Source: Engraulis encrasicolus
Taxonomy: Eukaryota; Chordata; Actinopteri; Clupeiformes; Engraulidae
Length of the DNA stretch: 64,000 nt
NCBI RefSeq assembly: GCF_034702125.1
Contig: NC_085880.1
Coordinates: 19,936,028-20,000,027 of the forward strand
Direction: 5' to 3'
Shown in pieces: positions 50,765 to 62,088 of the stretch; positions within the stretch are counted from its first letter, which is position 1; each line of letters starts with the position of its first letter. Below the pieces are notes generated by a model that was not told the DNA's origin, did not search any database, and was given only the letters and a program-made list of their open reading frames with translations. Made by a program: the position numbers and the translations under genes.

Positions 50765-51185
50765 AACAGATGAGGAGAAGAGACGACAGGGAGGAGAGAG
50801 AGCATAATGGAAGAGTGGAGGGCGAGGAGAGAGGAGGAGAAAGATGAGGAGAAGAGGATGACGGAAGGGGGAGAGAAGAGGAAAGGGAAGAGAGAGGGAG
50901 GGAAATCAGAGAGAGGAGAGAAGAGAAGAGAAGATAACAGAAGAGGGAGAGAAGAGAAGAGGAGTTTTGAGGGAGGAGAGAGAAGAGGAGAAGCGAGGAT
51001 AATGAAAGAGGGAGAGAAGAGGAGAAGAGTCGAGAGGGAGGGAAATCAGAGAGAGGAGAGAAGAGAAGAAAGGATAACAGAAGAGGGAGAGAAGAAGAGA
51101 AGAGCTGAGAGGGATGGAAATCAGAGAGAGGAAAAGAGAGATGAAGAGTGGAGCTGAAAAAGAAAAGACAGGAAAAGAGAAGAGT
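50765..51185. repeat. Polypurine tract with higher-order repeats
   Basis: About 400 bases almost wholly of A and G on the plus strand, built from GAGAGGAGAAG-type words. A longer segment containing GAGGGAGGGAAATCAGAGAGAGG occurs near 50892 and 51029, with a shorter version near 51109. Long Arg/Glu/Lys reading frames follow from the composition. Mirror-like purine tracts can adopt triplex DNA. Confidence 0.85.
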
Positions 51186-51417
51186 TCATTGTGTCATTGC
51201 TCAGATGCTTTAACGCAATCGGCAGTGAAGAGAATGGTCAATAGGAGCAGCAAAGCGGACAAGGATGAAAAAGGGGTCAGTTGTCCCAGGCCCAGGGAGA
51301 GAGGGGGACCAGAATTGGGTTTTCATTACACTGTATGTATTGGATGGGGGACCCTTTCAACTGACTTTGCCCTGGGCCCAGCAAAAGCTGTCAGCAGCCC
51401 TGATCACGAGCAGTGGC

Positions 51418-51686
51418 CAGGGCCAGATTAACACACAGGCTAGATACTGTATGGCTGCACCTGCCAGGGACCTCCAAATTGGCCAAAAGTGAAAAAGTGC
51501 AGAATTGTAAAAATTTAAAAAAATCATCTCTTAATTTGATTACAGTTGGTAGACATGTTATCCTTAATTCCTAGAAAGTAATTATGACACTGTCTATATA
51601 AATTTGTTATGAAATTTGCCTTGAGGGGGGGGGGGTCCAAAGAAACCTGTAGCATAGGGGCTCCATGCCGTCTTAATCCAGCCCTG
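51418..51686. mobile_element. hAT-like MITE, related to 7437
   Basis: A 269-bp element starting CAGGGCCAGATTAA and ending TTAATCCAGCCCTG, a good inverted terminus. The flanks GCAGTGGC and CTAGTAGC match at five of eight positions, a decayed target duplication. It contains a G11 run near 51627. Confidence 0.75.
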
Positions 51687-52008
51687 CTAGTAGCCCATGC
51701 GCTTCTAATGCTGTGTCCACACTGCATGTGACCTAATGCATACTTGAGAAAGACACGTCAGCTCAACTCACTCTCAAGCACCCAGCTCCCCGACCCCCCG
51801 GCCCCCCCTGTGGCTGCACAAAAGTAGTTAGAAAAACAAACCAAGTGGTCTAATTGAGAGGGCATTGTTCCTTCCCAGAAAAAAAGAAGAAAAAAAGAAA
51901 GGGGGAAAAAAAAAGAGCGGGTGGTGGGGGAGCGTTTCAGACAGGAGCCACAGAGATGGCGCCCAGGCAACATGGCCTCACACATGTGAGGCCCTATAAC
52001 GTCTAGAA

Positions 52009-52289
52009 TAGCGGTTCTCAACCTTTTTTTGAATAAACGCCCCTGGACCTAATCATAAGCCTCCCAACACCCCCTTGACCTCATCATAAGCCTCCCAACA
52101 CCCCCTTGACCTCATCATAAGCTTGTCAATGTCCCACTTAGTATTATAAAATAAAATTTAATAATAGACTAATGCCCCCCCGATGGAAACCACGCACCAT
52201 CCCCGCTGAGCTGTATCCTTCTCAGTGTCCCCATGTAGGGCTGCCCAACACCCCCCGGGAGGCTGTCAAGCCCCTGTTGAGAAACACTA
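52009..52289 (+). mobile_element. hAT-like repeat with internal 33-bp tandem units
   Basis: Starts TAGCGGTTCTCAACC and ends GTTGAGAAACACTA. The flanks GTCTAGAA and CTCTAGAG share TCTAGA. An internal unit containing TTGACCTCATCATAAGC and CTCCCAACACCCCC repeats about three times. The same family, inverted and interrupted, lies at 5915-6739. Confidence 0.75.
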
Positions 52290-52689
52290 CTCTAGAGGAA
52301 GGTGCCAAATGGATAGCTGTAGCCTACTGACCTGGGCCAGGGACCATTCCCCTTTATGTAACGTTTACTACTTAGAGGAAAATGTTGCTTAAAGTAGATA
52401 CACTTTACTCACCCCAAGGGATTTAAAGCACATAATATTATATGATGCTGCTGCTTCTTTAAACGTGGTAAAACTTTATGTGTCAAAATTAAATGTGTCA
52501 TGCAGTCTCTCTCTCTCTCTATCTCTCTCTCACACACACACCCTATACCAGTGCTTTTCAACATTGAGTTTGGGACCCCAAGAATACTAATAAATATCAC
52601 TAATAGTATAATATAAACTAATTCATATTCTGATCGAAACAATGCCTACAATTTTAGACTGTCATAAATATAGATCTATTGGTTTTGAT

Positions 52690-52870
52690 AGCCTGTGAGT
52701 TAGGACAGTTGTGTCTTTTGGTCCCCTGGCAAAAACACTCCACCAGTCCAGCCCCACCCACACCCACCTAGCTATAGCTCCTAGCTTCTCACTGAGCATC
52801 CGGCAGCACCACAGCTGTAGAACAAGGTCTAAGGAAGTCTCACTGCTATTGCTGTCCACTTCTAATTCTG
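52690..52870. repeat. Dispersed repeat D, partial copy
   Basis: Shares ACACCCACCTAGC, TGAGCATCCGGCAGCACCAC and TGTAGAACAA with 54030-54110, the 3' half of the same unnamed repeat, and abuts the LINE fragment that follows. Confidence 0.6.
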
Positions 52871-52873
52871 CTG

Positions 52874-53674
52874 ATTATCATTCAGGCTTTCGATGTGATC
52901 CAACAGACATTTTTACAGTTAAAATTGCTTCTTAATGCTGATAAGACTAAGCAAATGTTGTTCTCAAAGCCAAGGAAAGTACCATCAATCATCCCCTCAG
53001 TACTCTCCCTTGAGGGAACTGAAATTGAGGTGGTACATTTGTATAAATACCTGGGTATTTTGCTTGATGATACTTTGACGTTCAAAGCCCACATTGAACA
53101 TTTTATAAGGAAACCTAAACTAAAACTAGGTTTTTTATTTAGAAATAAATTCTGTTTTTCCTTTGATGTTAAGATGTGCATTGTCTGTGCAACTTTTATA
53201 TCCATCTTAGACTATGCAGACCTGCTGTACATGAATGCTTCATCCCAATGTCTGAGTAAGATTGACTCTGTGTATCATGGTGCCCTGAGGTTCATCACTA
53301 ACTGTAGGGCTCAAACTCATCACTGTGAACTCTATGCCAGAGTTAAATGGTCTTCACTGACTACCAGGAGACTTACTCACTGGTATACATTTATTTACAA
53401 GGCAATACTCGGACTACTGCCACCTTACATCTGCAGCCTAATCAAAGTGAGGAATATTGAGTCTTATGGTCTGCGCTCTAAAGGCCATTTGTTACTCTCT
53501 GTCCCTTGCTTCCGCACAGAACTGGGGAAGAGGGCATTTGTGTTTTCAGCCCCTACCTCATGGAACAATCTACAAAAGGACTTGAAACTAACAGATCTGA
53601 TTCCATTGAACGATTTTAATTCCAAGATGAGATCACTTGAGACAGAGTCTATTGTCTGTAACTGTTTCAATTGA
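52874..53674 (+). pseudogene. 5'-truncated LINE reverse transcriptase (C-terminal part)
   Basis: An open frame of about 265 residues with the distal reverse transcriptase motifs LLLNADKTKQMLF and VHLYKYLGILLDD, then the conserved C-terminal region SAPTSWNNLQKDLKL. The frame runs upstream as QAFDVIQQT before homology stops, so the catalytic (F/Y)xDD block and the endonuclease domain are missing. 5' truncation is the usual result of target-primed reverse transcription. The type is CR1/L2/Jockey-like; the exact clade is not determined. The frame is uninterrupted, implying a fairly young insertion, but it cannot encode a working enzyme. Confidence 0.85.
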
Positions 53675-53829
53675 CGTGTTATTTTACTTGATTTATTAAT
53701 GCAACTGTGTAATTTTAATTTTGTAACTTGAGCCGCCACTTGGCCAGGACACCCTTGTAAAAGAGGTTCTTAATCTCAACGGGTTTATTTTTCCTGGTTA
53801 AATAAAGGTTAAATAAAAAATAAATAAAA
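53675..53829 (+). mobile_element. LINE 3' UTR and tail
   Basis: Follows the reverse transcriptase frame directly: TGGCCAGGACACCCTTG, AAGAGGTTCTTAATCTCAAC, then TTTCCTGGTTAAATAAAGG and an (AAATA)n-like tail. This is the expected 3' end of the element. Confidence 0.8.
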
Positions 53830-53835
53830 TCATCA

Positions 53836-54185
53836 ACTTTCAAATCTCTTCGAGACTTGGTCTGACCAAGAGCATAACAATTTACATTTTCCAAACGGCA
53901 TGGTTGACCCGCCTCCCTTGGTTTGCGATCAGAAACGATATCTACATTGCTCTTGGGTCTTGGCCTGACTAGAAGTAGTGCCAAAGGGGTTGCATCACTA
54001 GGAGGGCATGGCCTGGCTACTCCATCCCCACGCCTCCACACCCACCTAGCCAGCTCCCCTGTGACCAGCTTATCAGTGAGCGTCCGGCAGCACCACGCCT
54101 GTAGAACAACAATGAAGTCTCGCTGCTGCTCCTGCCCACTTCCACTTACCTCCCGCTGCACACCTGCACCGCTACCGTACGTGTG
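53836..54185. repeat. Dispersed repeat D, copy
   Basis: Begins CTTTCAAATCTCTTCGAGAC and includes TTGGTCTGACCAAGAGCATAAC, CCCAAACGG-like, CCTCCCTTGGTTTGC, GGCCTGACTAGAAG, CATCACTAGGAGGGC and GCGTCCGGCAGCACCACG. Further copies lie at 54655 and 60794, and a partial one at 52690. No coding potential; the class is unknown. Confidence 0.7.
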
Positions 54186-54199
54186 AACTCTGCGCTCTT

Positions 54200-54595
54200 C
54201 TCTTCCCGGGTGAGAATGACGCATCCTCGCTCCTCGCCACAAAGCTACTGTCCTCCTCGCACGCCACAAAGCTACTGTCTGAGAATCTGTACAGGAGTAG
54301 AAAAAATAACACAGCCACAATAAAAGACAAAGAAAGAAAGAACGAATGAAAGAGCATGACAGGAAGAAAGAGAGCTAAAGAGAGAGAAAAAAAGAGCAAG
54401 AAAAGTGAGCAAGAGAAAGAGAGGGATTAGCAGTGGCGACAGCAGCTGAGGAGTGAGTGAGTGAGTGAGTGAATGGGTGGACGGATGGGGCTGAGTGACC
54501 GCAGGGACCCTGAAGTGAGGGGTGAATGAGAATGCAGCATCATGGCGCCGCCGCCGGCTTCCCCCCGGACCGACAGTCCAGGCAGCGTAGGAGGA
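54200..54595. other. Intergenic sequence, AG-rich, no gene
   Basis: GAAAGA-type purine repeats at 54325-54425 and a (GAGT)n run at 54449-54470. A duplicated CACAAAGCTACTGTC lies at 54238 and 54264. Confidence 0.5.
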
Positions 54596-55277
54596 CAGAG
54601 GTTCTCAAAGTGGGGGGCCGGGGACCCCTGTGGAGGACATCAGGAGTTGCCTGATTATCATCGAATCTCGTACTGAGATGTTAGTCCGACCAAGAAGATA
54701 ACGAATAACCTTTCCCAAACGGCTGGTTAACCCGCCTCTCTCTGTTTGCTACTGGTCAAGGTCAGAAAAAGGCTGTGCCGAAGCTTAAACCAAACATTTC
54801 TTAGTCCCACTAGAACGTCTCCACTTAAACCACGTCATTGCCTTGAACACACCTCTACCCAGGGCCATTGGAGCTCCTCCAAGTTGACTGCTTCCTGACA
54901 AAGTGGGTGGAGTTCCTGATTTCTACGGAGCACAGAAACAATATTTGGATTGCTCCAGGCCTGACTAGAAACAACGCTGAACAATGGCTACATCAGGGGG
55001 TACTAGGAGGGCCACGGCAGGTTGGCAGCGAAAACAAAATAAATAATTGCATAAATTGAATTACTAACTACACCAAAATAAACATAAAATAAGCTAAACA
55101 ATATTCTGTTTAGTTAAATACGGTATTATTATAATCCACTACATCTCTGAACCTTACTACTATTATCATTATTATTTTATATCCCTGTGGGGCACTGACT
55201 CACAGGCCTAGGCTATACTTGTGAAAAGAGGGTGGTAAAAATAGGGTGGCACGACCTATGTAAGTTTGGGAACCGCT
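54596..55277. mobile_element. Probable hAT-like element containing a repeat D copy
   Basis: Starts CAGAGGTTCTCAAAGTGG and ends GTTTGGGAACCGCTG, an inverted terminus of the CAGNGGTTC type seen at 35792. No target duplication was recognised. Repeat D occupies about 54655-55035 within it (CCCAAACGGCTGGTTAACCC, GCCTGACTAGAAACAACGC, ACTAGGAGGGCCACGGC), presumably a later or co-mobilised insertion. Confidence 0.5.
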
Positions 55278-55373
55278 GCCTTAAATTCACTGGACAGAGG
55301 TGGATACAACTCGATATAAAGCTGTTGGAAAAAGTTTACCGCTCACATACGACAGCCATGCAGGTGTCATTGT

Positions 55374-55518
55374 CAGAGTTGTATAAAGTAGAAAGTAGAA
55401 GTAATACAGCTGTAATTGCAACACTAGTGGTATGACATTACATGTTTCAACTTTGTAATAACATAGTACTAGTGTTGTAATTACATAAGTAAGAGTACTT
55501 CTATTTTATACAACTCTG
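55374..55518. mobile_element. hAT MITE, near-palindromic
   Basis: A 145-bp element starting CAGAGTTGTATAAAGTAGAA and ending TTTATACAACTCTG. Complementarity continues inward (AACACTAGTGGTATG against CATAGTACTAGTGTT). The flanks GTCATTGT (55366-55373) and GTCATGGT (55519-55526) match at seven of eight. Confidence 0.85.
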
Positions 55519-55573
55519 GTCATGGTAAAGTTTGGGAACCCATGACCCATGTGAGGGGGGTCTTGTCTGGAAT

Positions 55574-55744
55574 GTACTGGTACATTACATTAAATCACAT
55601 TACACTTACACTTACAATGTGGGATTAGGTGCCTTGCTCAAGGGCACTACAGCAAGGGATGAAGGTGCTGGTAAGGGTGGGATTTGAACCGGCAACCCTC
55701 TGATCTAAAGGCCAGCACTCTAACCATTGAGTCATGGCTGCCCC
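55574..55744 (-). mobile_element. tRNA-derived SINE, family C
   Basis: On the minus strand: GGGGCAGCCATGACTCAATG, an A-box-like GGTTAGAGTGCTGG, a B box GGTTCAAATCCC, CTTGAGCAAGGCACC and a CATTGTAAGTG-type tail. The boxes fit an RNA polymerase III promoter. It is a retroposon, not a tRNA gene. Confidence 0.85.
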
Positions 55745-55944
55745 GTGGTACATGTATGTGGGGCCTTGTCATGGTAAAGTTTGGGAACCCCTTGGCCTAG
55801 GACATCACGGCAGCCAGACTGGGCCTCCCCTGTTCATGCTCGGCTGAGCTCTCTGCTGCTGACCTGAACTTGTCCAGCACATCATTAACAGCAGGGGAGA
55901 AGGAGACACTCTGTCTATGGATACTAAGGGGTGAGCAACAGAGG

Positions 55945-56096
<152 letters not shown>

Positions 56097-56514
56097 GCTG
56101 AGAGAGAAAGTAAGAGAAGAAAAAACATGCCACTGTTCTGAAGGAGGAATGAAAGACATAAAGACATAAAGAAAGCGGTGGAGGAGTTGGAGGTGGACGT
56201 GGAGGTGGAGAATGTAGGGTAGAGGTAGGACACGTCACTTCAAGAAGAAACGTGCGTGTCTGCTCTGACAAAAAGAAATAGAAAAAGACACACCAGAAGA
56301 GACAGAAAGAATAGACAGTAGTTCATAAGTGCATGCTTGCTGTGGAGTTGGAGCAAGCCAGGCCAGACCAGACCAGACCAGGCATGGCATGCAGCAAGGG
56401 TTGGATGCCTGATGGTGTCGTGTCGTCAGTGCAGTGCATTCCTCCTTGAGGAGCTGAGGGCTTTTAGTGCCCTGAAACTGTTCAGGTTGAGGGAGGTGAG
56501 AGGACATCCACACC

Positions 56515-56870
56515 CCACCTCCTTCTCCACTCCCACCTCCCATACCCATCACCATACCCACCCCCTTCTCCACTCCCATCCCCTTCTCTACACCCCACAC
56601 CCCTCTCCACTCCCACCCTCCATCTCCACTCCCTCCCTCCATTCCCATCCCCTTCTCCATCCTCACCCCCTTCTCCATCCTCACCCCCTTCTCCACTCCC
56701 ACCTACTTCTCCACTCCCACCCTCCATCCACATCCCCATCACTCCCACCCTTACCTCATAACCGCCCCCCCGCCCCCGCATCACCCCATACATACCTCTT
56801 CCCCATCCCAACCCTCTCACCCCCATCCCCACCTCCCATACCTCACACCTCCAATCCAAAGCCCCATCCA
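56515..56870. repeat. Polypyrimidine/C-rich minisatellite-like tract
   Basis: Built from CCCCTTCTCCACTCCCA and CCCCTTCTCCATCCTCA words repeated with variation over about 350 bases. Guanine is nearly absent on the plus strand. Ser-Pro-His reading frames on plus and Gly-Glu-Met frames on minus are compositional. Confidence 0.85.
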
Positions 56871-56875
56871 CAACC

Positions 56876-57092
56876 ACTGTTGCCAGATTGGGCTGTTTCT
56901 CGCCCAATTGGGCAGTTTAGAATGGCCTTCTGTGGGTAAAAATGGGTAAAAGGGCATTCTTTCTGCAAATTTGTGGCCATAGAAATCAACAGAACTTAGA
57001 ATTGGGTGAAATTTAGAATTGGAATTTAGTGCTTCCAGGCAGGTTTTGAGCATTTTTTGGGCTGGAAATCATCTGTCTTATCTGGCAACCCT
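56876..57092. mobile_element. MITE with GTTGCCAGAT termini, copy 2
   Basis: Starts ACTGTTGCCAGATTGGG and ends ATCTGGCAACCCT. The interior matches 49545-49726 but carries small internal duplications (TGGGTAAAA twice, TTAGAATTGG twice). No target duplication is recognisable. Confidence 0.7.
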
Positions 57093-57914
57093 GTCCCCGT
57101 CCCTGGCCCCATCCCCCTTACCTGACCCCCGCCCCCAGCCCCCAAGCCTAGCCAGTGACTCATTGGACCACACCAAAGACCATCAAGCGCTCATTCCCCT
57201 CAGACTGACTGACTGTGCGGGTGCTGTGAGTCGGTACCGTGCCGTGCTGTGTAGTGCAGTGTGGTGCGGTGCTATGCCGTGCCACACCAAGCCTCACAGG
57301 AAAGGTGGTGATGTCAAAGAAGGCTCCCTTTGGACTCGCCCTCATCCATTTAGCCATTTCTCCCACAGGGGGAGAGCCCGGATTACATTTCCCCAGTATC
57401 GGATTCAGGCAAGCACAGTCAATGTACCAGAAACACACCCAAGTTTCCATGACCTCCCACTAACAGCCTTAGGAGAAAGAGAGAGAGAGAGAGAGGGAGA
57501 GACAAAAATAAAGCTCAGAAAAATGTCCCGTAGCGTGAAAACATGCCGTTAAGTAATCTCCAAGAAAAGGTACAAGGGAAAAAAACAAAAAGAACATCAC
57601 AGAGAGACATTCATGTTGAGCCAGTCAACAAATTAGTCACTCTAAGACTCCTGTCAAGTTAAACATCTTCAGGGCACACAACGAGAAGAAATAGCAGCAT
57701 TGAGGAGCATGTCATCGGGTGGATTAAGACAAGAGGTGAAGCTGAGGTGAACTGATATTCTCTCAACACTGGACTTTAAAGTGTTGAAGTTCAACTCTCA
57801 TGCACGGAATCCTCTCAAAGCGCTTGACTATGTAAACCTTTAATTTCATTTAACTATGACACATGCCCCTGGAAGGCCTGTTGTTGAAACCGAACATAGT
57901 AAGCCTGTTGTTGC
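57093..57914. other. Intergenic sequence, no gene
   Basis: Includes a GTGC/GTGT-rich patch near 57235-57285 and a short (GA)n run near 57476-57502. The frames at 57019-57552 have no known domain. Confidence 0.35.
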
Positions 57915-57918
57915 TTAA

Positions 57919-58254
57919 AGGTGCACTGTGTAGGATGGTGGCCAGCGTAGGCATTGCAACTATGCTGCTCAAACTGTGCTACCAATTCTCCAATGTGATC
58001 TTTTCATGAAAACATGTATTTAGTTTTACTAAGTAACAAATTAATATTTACTAGCATGACCAAAGTATTGTTAGTTCTGCAGCGAAAATTATCTATTTTT
58101 CTGGAAATTCAAAATGACAGACAAGGAGAATATCCATTTTCCCAGTCATAATAAATTCTTAGAATTTGATGGTGTGTAAATATTTGGGTAACATTTGTGA
58201 ATGGGCAGCATGAACTCTGGAGATAAACTGCTAAAAATATTACACAGTGCACCT
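57919..58254 (+). mobile_element. TTAA MITE (piggyBac-like), complete copy
   Basis: A 336-bp element starting AGGTGCACTGTGTAGGATG and ending TTACACAGTGCACCT. The left flank is TTAA (57915-57918) and the right TTAC, a single change. It matches 43052-43394 throughout. Confidence 0.85.
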
Positions 58255-58849
58255 TTACAAGCGGAGTGATTTTGAAGGCCATTATTGTAAGCAATGGGTA
58301 AATATGTGAAAACAAATACTATTGTTACTCCAACATCTGCCTCTTTCCTTCTTTGCTGTTTTGCATGTACAGTATGTCATTGTTGAAATGTGTTTTATCA
58401 CAAAGCTGTCCACCCTAACTTTTCATTAATTTTAAAACGTTTATTATCTTTTTTTTCTCGTTTCATGAACGCATACAAAAACAAAACACCACTAAGCTCC
58501 AATCACATTGTTGCTGCTTGGATATTTATCAATTTTTAAACTCCTTAGTCAGTATTTATGAATTGCATTTGTAATTTTAACATTTTAAGTCATGTACCAA
58601 TCACTCGAGTTCGACTGTAGTGTCATTCTGGAATTTCAATGTTGGAATTTTGTCTTTTTTCAACAGTGCTGCTTGCCAGTGCTGAGGTTATGGGCGAGCA
58701 GAGTGAACAAAAGAGCACCTGGACTCAGACTGCTGGCAACAGGTACACCCTCACTCCCCAACGGCAAGAGAGGTATGAAAGCCTACCGGAGAGTTTTTGG
58801 CAACCTACTAGCCTACGTCGCACTTCTTTCCAGATTGTTCTTCTGTATG
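58255..58849. other. Intergenic sequence, no gene
   Basis: AT-rich. Short overlapping ORFs at 58592-58908 have no recognisable domain and run into the following transposon. Confidence 0.35.
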
Positions 58850-58854
58850 CTTAT

Positions 58855-59836
58855 CAGTGTTTCCCATACAGTACATTGAGGAAACTATGGCACACCGCCA
58901 TAGTTTAAATTTGGCCGCCATAGTTTCCGAAAATGTAAAAAAAATAAAAAAAATTTAAACGATTTCCGTTTTTTTAAAAGACGATTTGAAAACGATTTCC
59001 TTTGCAATTTCCTCCTGGAATAAATACATCCTATAGAGAAAACCACGACTGTTTGAAAGACAGAGGGAGACAAAAGCCTAGTCATGTTGTTGTAGTTAGG
59101 CCTAATAACTACAACAACATGTTAACTTGGGTTTGAGAGCAATAAAAAGACCTTCAGAGAAGGGACAGTTGGGATGAGTTACTGACACTCCCCAGGCTAT
59201 GTTTTACAGCTGTATGAGAATGAGTTAGGCGACAGGCCTTCATTGACACAGCAGAGGAGACATCGGGCTGCATATAGAAATGAATGTGTAATGAATGTGA
59301 ATAGACATAAATGTGTAATATGTTGTTCAGCCCTTTTACCGGGAGGAATTTTGAAAAACTGGCCCTGTTACCACCCCTCATGTAGAATGTGTACGCCTAT
59401 GCGTGTGGGGAAAAATGCATAGCTTACTCTCTTAGACCCCTTTAGTCTGTGCGTTAAGAATTTCACAGTGCTCCTAAATTCTTATCTGTCGTCGTATTTT
59501 GTTTAATTTTTTTTCATTGCATAGGCCCCTGCATGAGGGACGAATGAAATGTGTGTTGCAAACAGAAATGATTAACTGTATTGCATTTTTTTTATATGAC
59601 AATGTACTAGGCGGCCTACTATAGCCTACATGTCATGGGTAAAATCTTATGTAATTTCTGAAAACATAAATGGCTGAAATGTAGGCCTATAGATTCTCCA
59701 TGCGCCAATGTCATACATTACTCATTGTTTTGCCGTTTTGCATTTACGCATGAAATGACTATGAAATGCCCGCGTGAAATGCCCGACAAAAAAAATCCTG
59801 CCCCGATAGTTTCCAAAATTTCTGTGGGAAACACTG
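58855..59836. mobile_element. 0.98-kb hAT-like element (CAGTGTTTCCC termini)
   Basis: Starts CAGTGTTTCCCATACAG and ends CTGTGGGAAACACTG. CTTAT flanks both sides (58850-58854 and 59837-59841), shorter than the usual eight. The inner terminal regions both contain GATAGTTTCC/CATAGTTTCC words. No transposase ORF. Confidence 0.75.
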
Positions 59837-59841
59837 CTTAT

Positions 59842-60793
59842 GCTTTCAAGCTTTCTTTCATTTCATAAACTGTGACATATTTGTTGTTGTTGATGATGGT
59901 GGTGATGATGATGATTTTATTTTATGCTGCAGTGATTTTATGCTAGCCTGGGCGAATAGCTGACTGTTGACTACGTCAATCAGTCTGGCAAAAGGCATGA
60001 GGAATCCGTCTCCGTGGACAATGGGAGATGGTCTGATCTTACTCTATCATTTAAATTAATTGAAGTTCCAAAATCAAATTAAAACCCATATTGTGCTTTA
60101 TTAGCATGCCTGTTACGTTATAGCGTCGCAAAAGCATACAAATAACAAAACGAAAGTATGAATATAGTTACCTTAACCAATCAGTAGCGGAACTCGCGGG
60201 TGAGTTCTACGTCACCACTCTCAATTGTTTGCTGATTGGCGAAACACTGAGAGAACCGAGCTCGAGGCTTTTGCCAGACGATGTGCGGAGCCAAAATCTT
60301 TGGGTGGAGTACATGGATGGCGTCGCCAGGCTAATTTTATGCTGCTAAAGCTGCTGTTCTTTGCGCTCAGAGGCAGCTTTCTGGCAGCTTGTAGGCCTAC
60401 ACTGTGCTCACTCAACATCACTCCACAAGGTCCCTTCATCATAGCTTAGATCAGACGCGATAGATCAGGACCTCTGCAAGCTTCAGGCTTGGATTTTTTT
60501 TTTAAACAAATCAACACATGACTAACAAAATCAACAAATGTGGCACTCATCTGCTGGCACCAACATGAAGGGGGAATCTGATTTGCCATTGTGATTAAAT
60601 GCATTACAGATCACACAAACAAATGTAACCTGTCCTTTTAACACCTCTACCACCCCCCCCCACCCCCCCACCACACAAACACACACCCACCCACCCCCAA
60701 ACCAAACACGCACGCACACACACACGAGCGAGCGCACGCGCACACGCGCACACACACACACAGAGTAACTCAGTCCTAGCCTGGTTATAATCG
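59842..60793. other. Intergenic sequence with simple repeats
   Basis: A (TTG)/(ATG) run at 59880-59914 and a C-, CA- and CG-rich patch at 60654-60762. No gene. ORFs near 60225-60450 lack known domains. Confidence 0.4.
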
Positions 60794-61420
60794 ACTTTCA
60801 AATCTCTTCGAGACTTGGTCTGACCAACAGCATAACTATTAACATTTCCCAAACAGCCTCCCTTGGTTTGCTAATGATTGTTTGCTTCCCAACAAAGTGG
60901 GAGGAGTTAACTTGTAAAGTACTTGAATTGACTCTTGACTAGAGATGGGATTTATGGCTCTTTGACGGGATCCGGATCTTAGTGGCTCGTTCCTTTCAAA
61001 GAGTCGTTCAAAAAACTGGCTCTTTTGGCTATTTTTTAAATTATGTAGTCAGTGTTAAGAATGTAATATTTTGACTCCATCTCAAGGTAATTTTGTCCAA
61101 ACAACAACTGATTATTCTCCTGCTTCTAAAGACCGTTTTTGCCTCTCTTTGAGGTAAACAATTGTGTTTTTTCCCAAATTTAATTACTCTGGTCGAGGTC
61201 ACGTGCTTAAAATGAATGAAAAATGAACGAAATAACGGTCGAGTGGCTCCCCCAGCTGTGATCCGGTTCTCATCGTTCACTTCAGGGAGCCGTTCAAAAG
61301 AACCGGCTCGTTCATGAACGACACACCTACTCTTGACATGACTGGTAGCAACGCTGAAGCTGTTGCGTCTCTAGGAGGGCACGGCCTAGCTAACTCAGTC
61401 CCACTTCACTCCTCCATTAT
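60794..61420. repeat. Dispersed repeat D, copy split by a hAT MITE
   Basis: The left part (60794-60939) matches 53836 onward: CTTTCAAATCTCTTCGAGAC, TTGGTCTGACCAACAGCATAAC, CCTCCCTTGGTTTGCT. The right part (61330-61420) resumes with ATGACTGGTAGCAACGC and TCTCTAGGAGGGCACGGCC. The sequence is continuous once the insertion at 60940-61329 and one target copy are removed. Confidence 0.75.
60940..61329. mobile_element. hAT MITE inserted in repeat D
   Basis: A 390-bp element starting TAGAGATGGG and ending CGACACACCTA, flanked by CTCTTGAC on both sides (60932-60939 and 61330-61337), a perfect 8-bp duplication. Both subterminal regions carry GATCCGG, GGCTC and GTTC(A)AAA words in opposite orientation (AGAACCGG/CTCGTTC). 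No ORF. Confidence 0.9.
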
Positions 61421-61511
61421 GATGCTTTTGTTAGTATGCACTGCCAAAATTAAGAAGGCCAAACTTCTTTCCTTGGAGTGGTTCTGGTCCACTATGTGTC
61501 TGACATAAGAT

Positions 61512-61913
61512 TAGTGGTGTCAACAATGATCGATTCGGCGATCCAATCCAATGCGGGGCATGGACGATCCAACTCAATGCGGCAAGTTCCAGAATCGATG
61601 CTGCAATTTTTTTAAGTTTCAATTACTTCCGTGGATATTTCGGGAGCAAATGAATGTTAAATTAAATAAGAGTACTTCAAAGCATTGCAAGATTGATACA
61701 GACTGATCCAGGAAACAGCCAATAAATTGTTGCTCAGTATTTGACTACTTGTATTGCCTCATCATGACTGATGAAACATTTGCTTTGCTTTCAATAGAAA
61801 TGTAATGCATTGCAATGCATTATAGAATTGAATCGGATCGGATCGAATCGCATCGCTACCTCCCGAATCGTGATCGAATCGGATTGTGAGGGCAGTGCCA
61901 ATCCACACCACTA
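61512..61913. mobile_element. hAT MITE with perfect 8-bp target duplication
   Basis: A 402-bp element starting TAGTGGTGTCAAC and ending CACACCACTA. CATAAGAT flanks both sides (61504-61511 and 61914-61921). The interior is rich in GATCGAATCGGAT-type words. Non-autonomous. Confidence 0.92.
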
Positions 61914-62088
61914 CATAAGATGGTGCATGAACTCAGTGACCTCTGGAATAGTAGCATCCCTAATACAAGGACCAACCATTTAGCCCTGGCCCAGAGGCTG
62001 ACAGGAGTTAACATCATGTACCAACCTCAGTAGGCTACCAGCAAGCAGCCCAAACTAGGTCCTAATAGGTGGGCTATTAGGGTGGAAT

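Noticed and set aside
50807..51157. 116-residue Arg/Glu/Lys-rich frame
   Set aside because: Produced by the polypurine tract; no domain and no conserved start context.
56235..56939. Frames of 141-200 residues on both strands, Pro/His/Ser-rich or Gly/Glu/Met-rich
   Set aside because: The polypyrimidine minisatellite keeps both strands free of stops; the repeat pattern, not coding selection, explains them.
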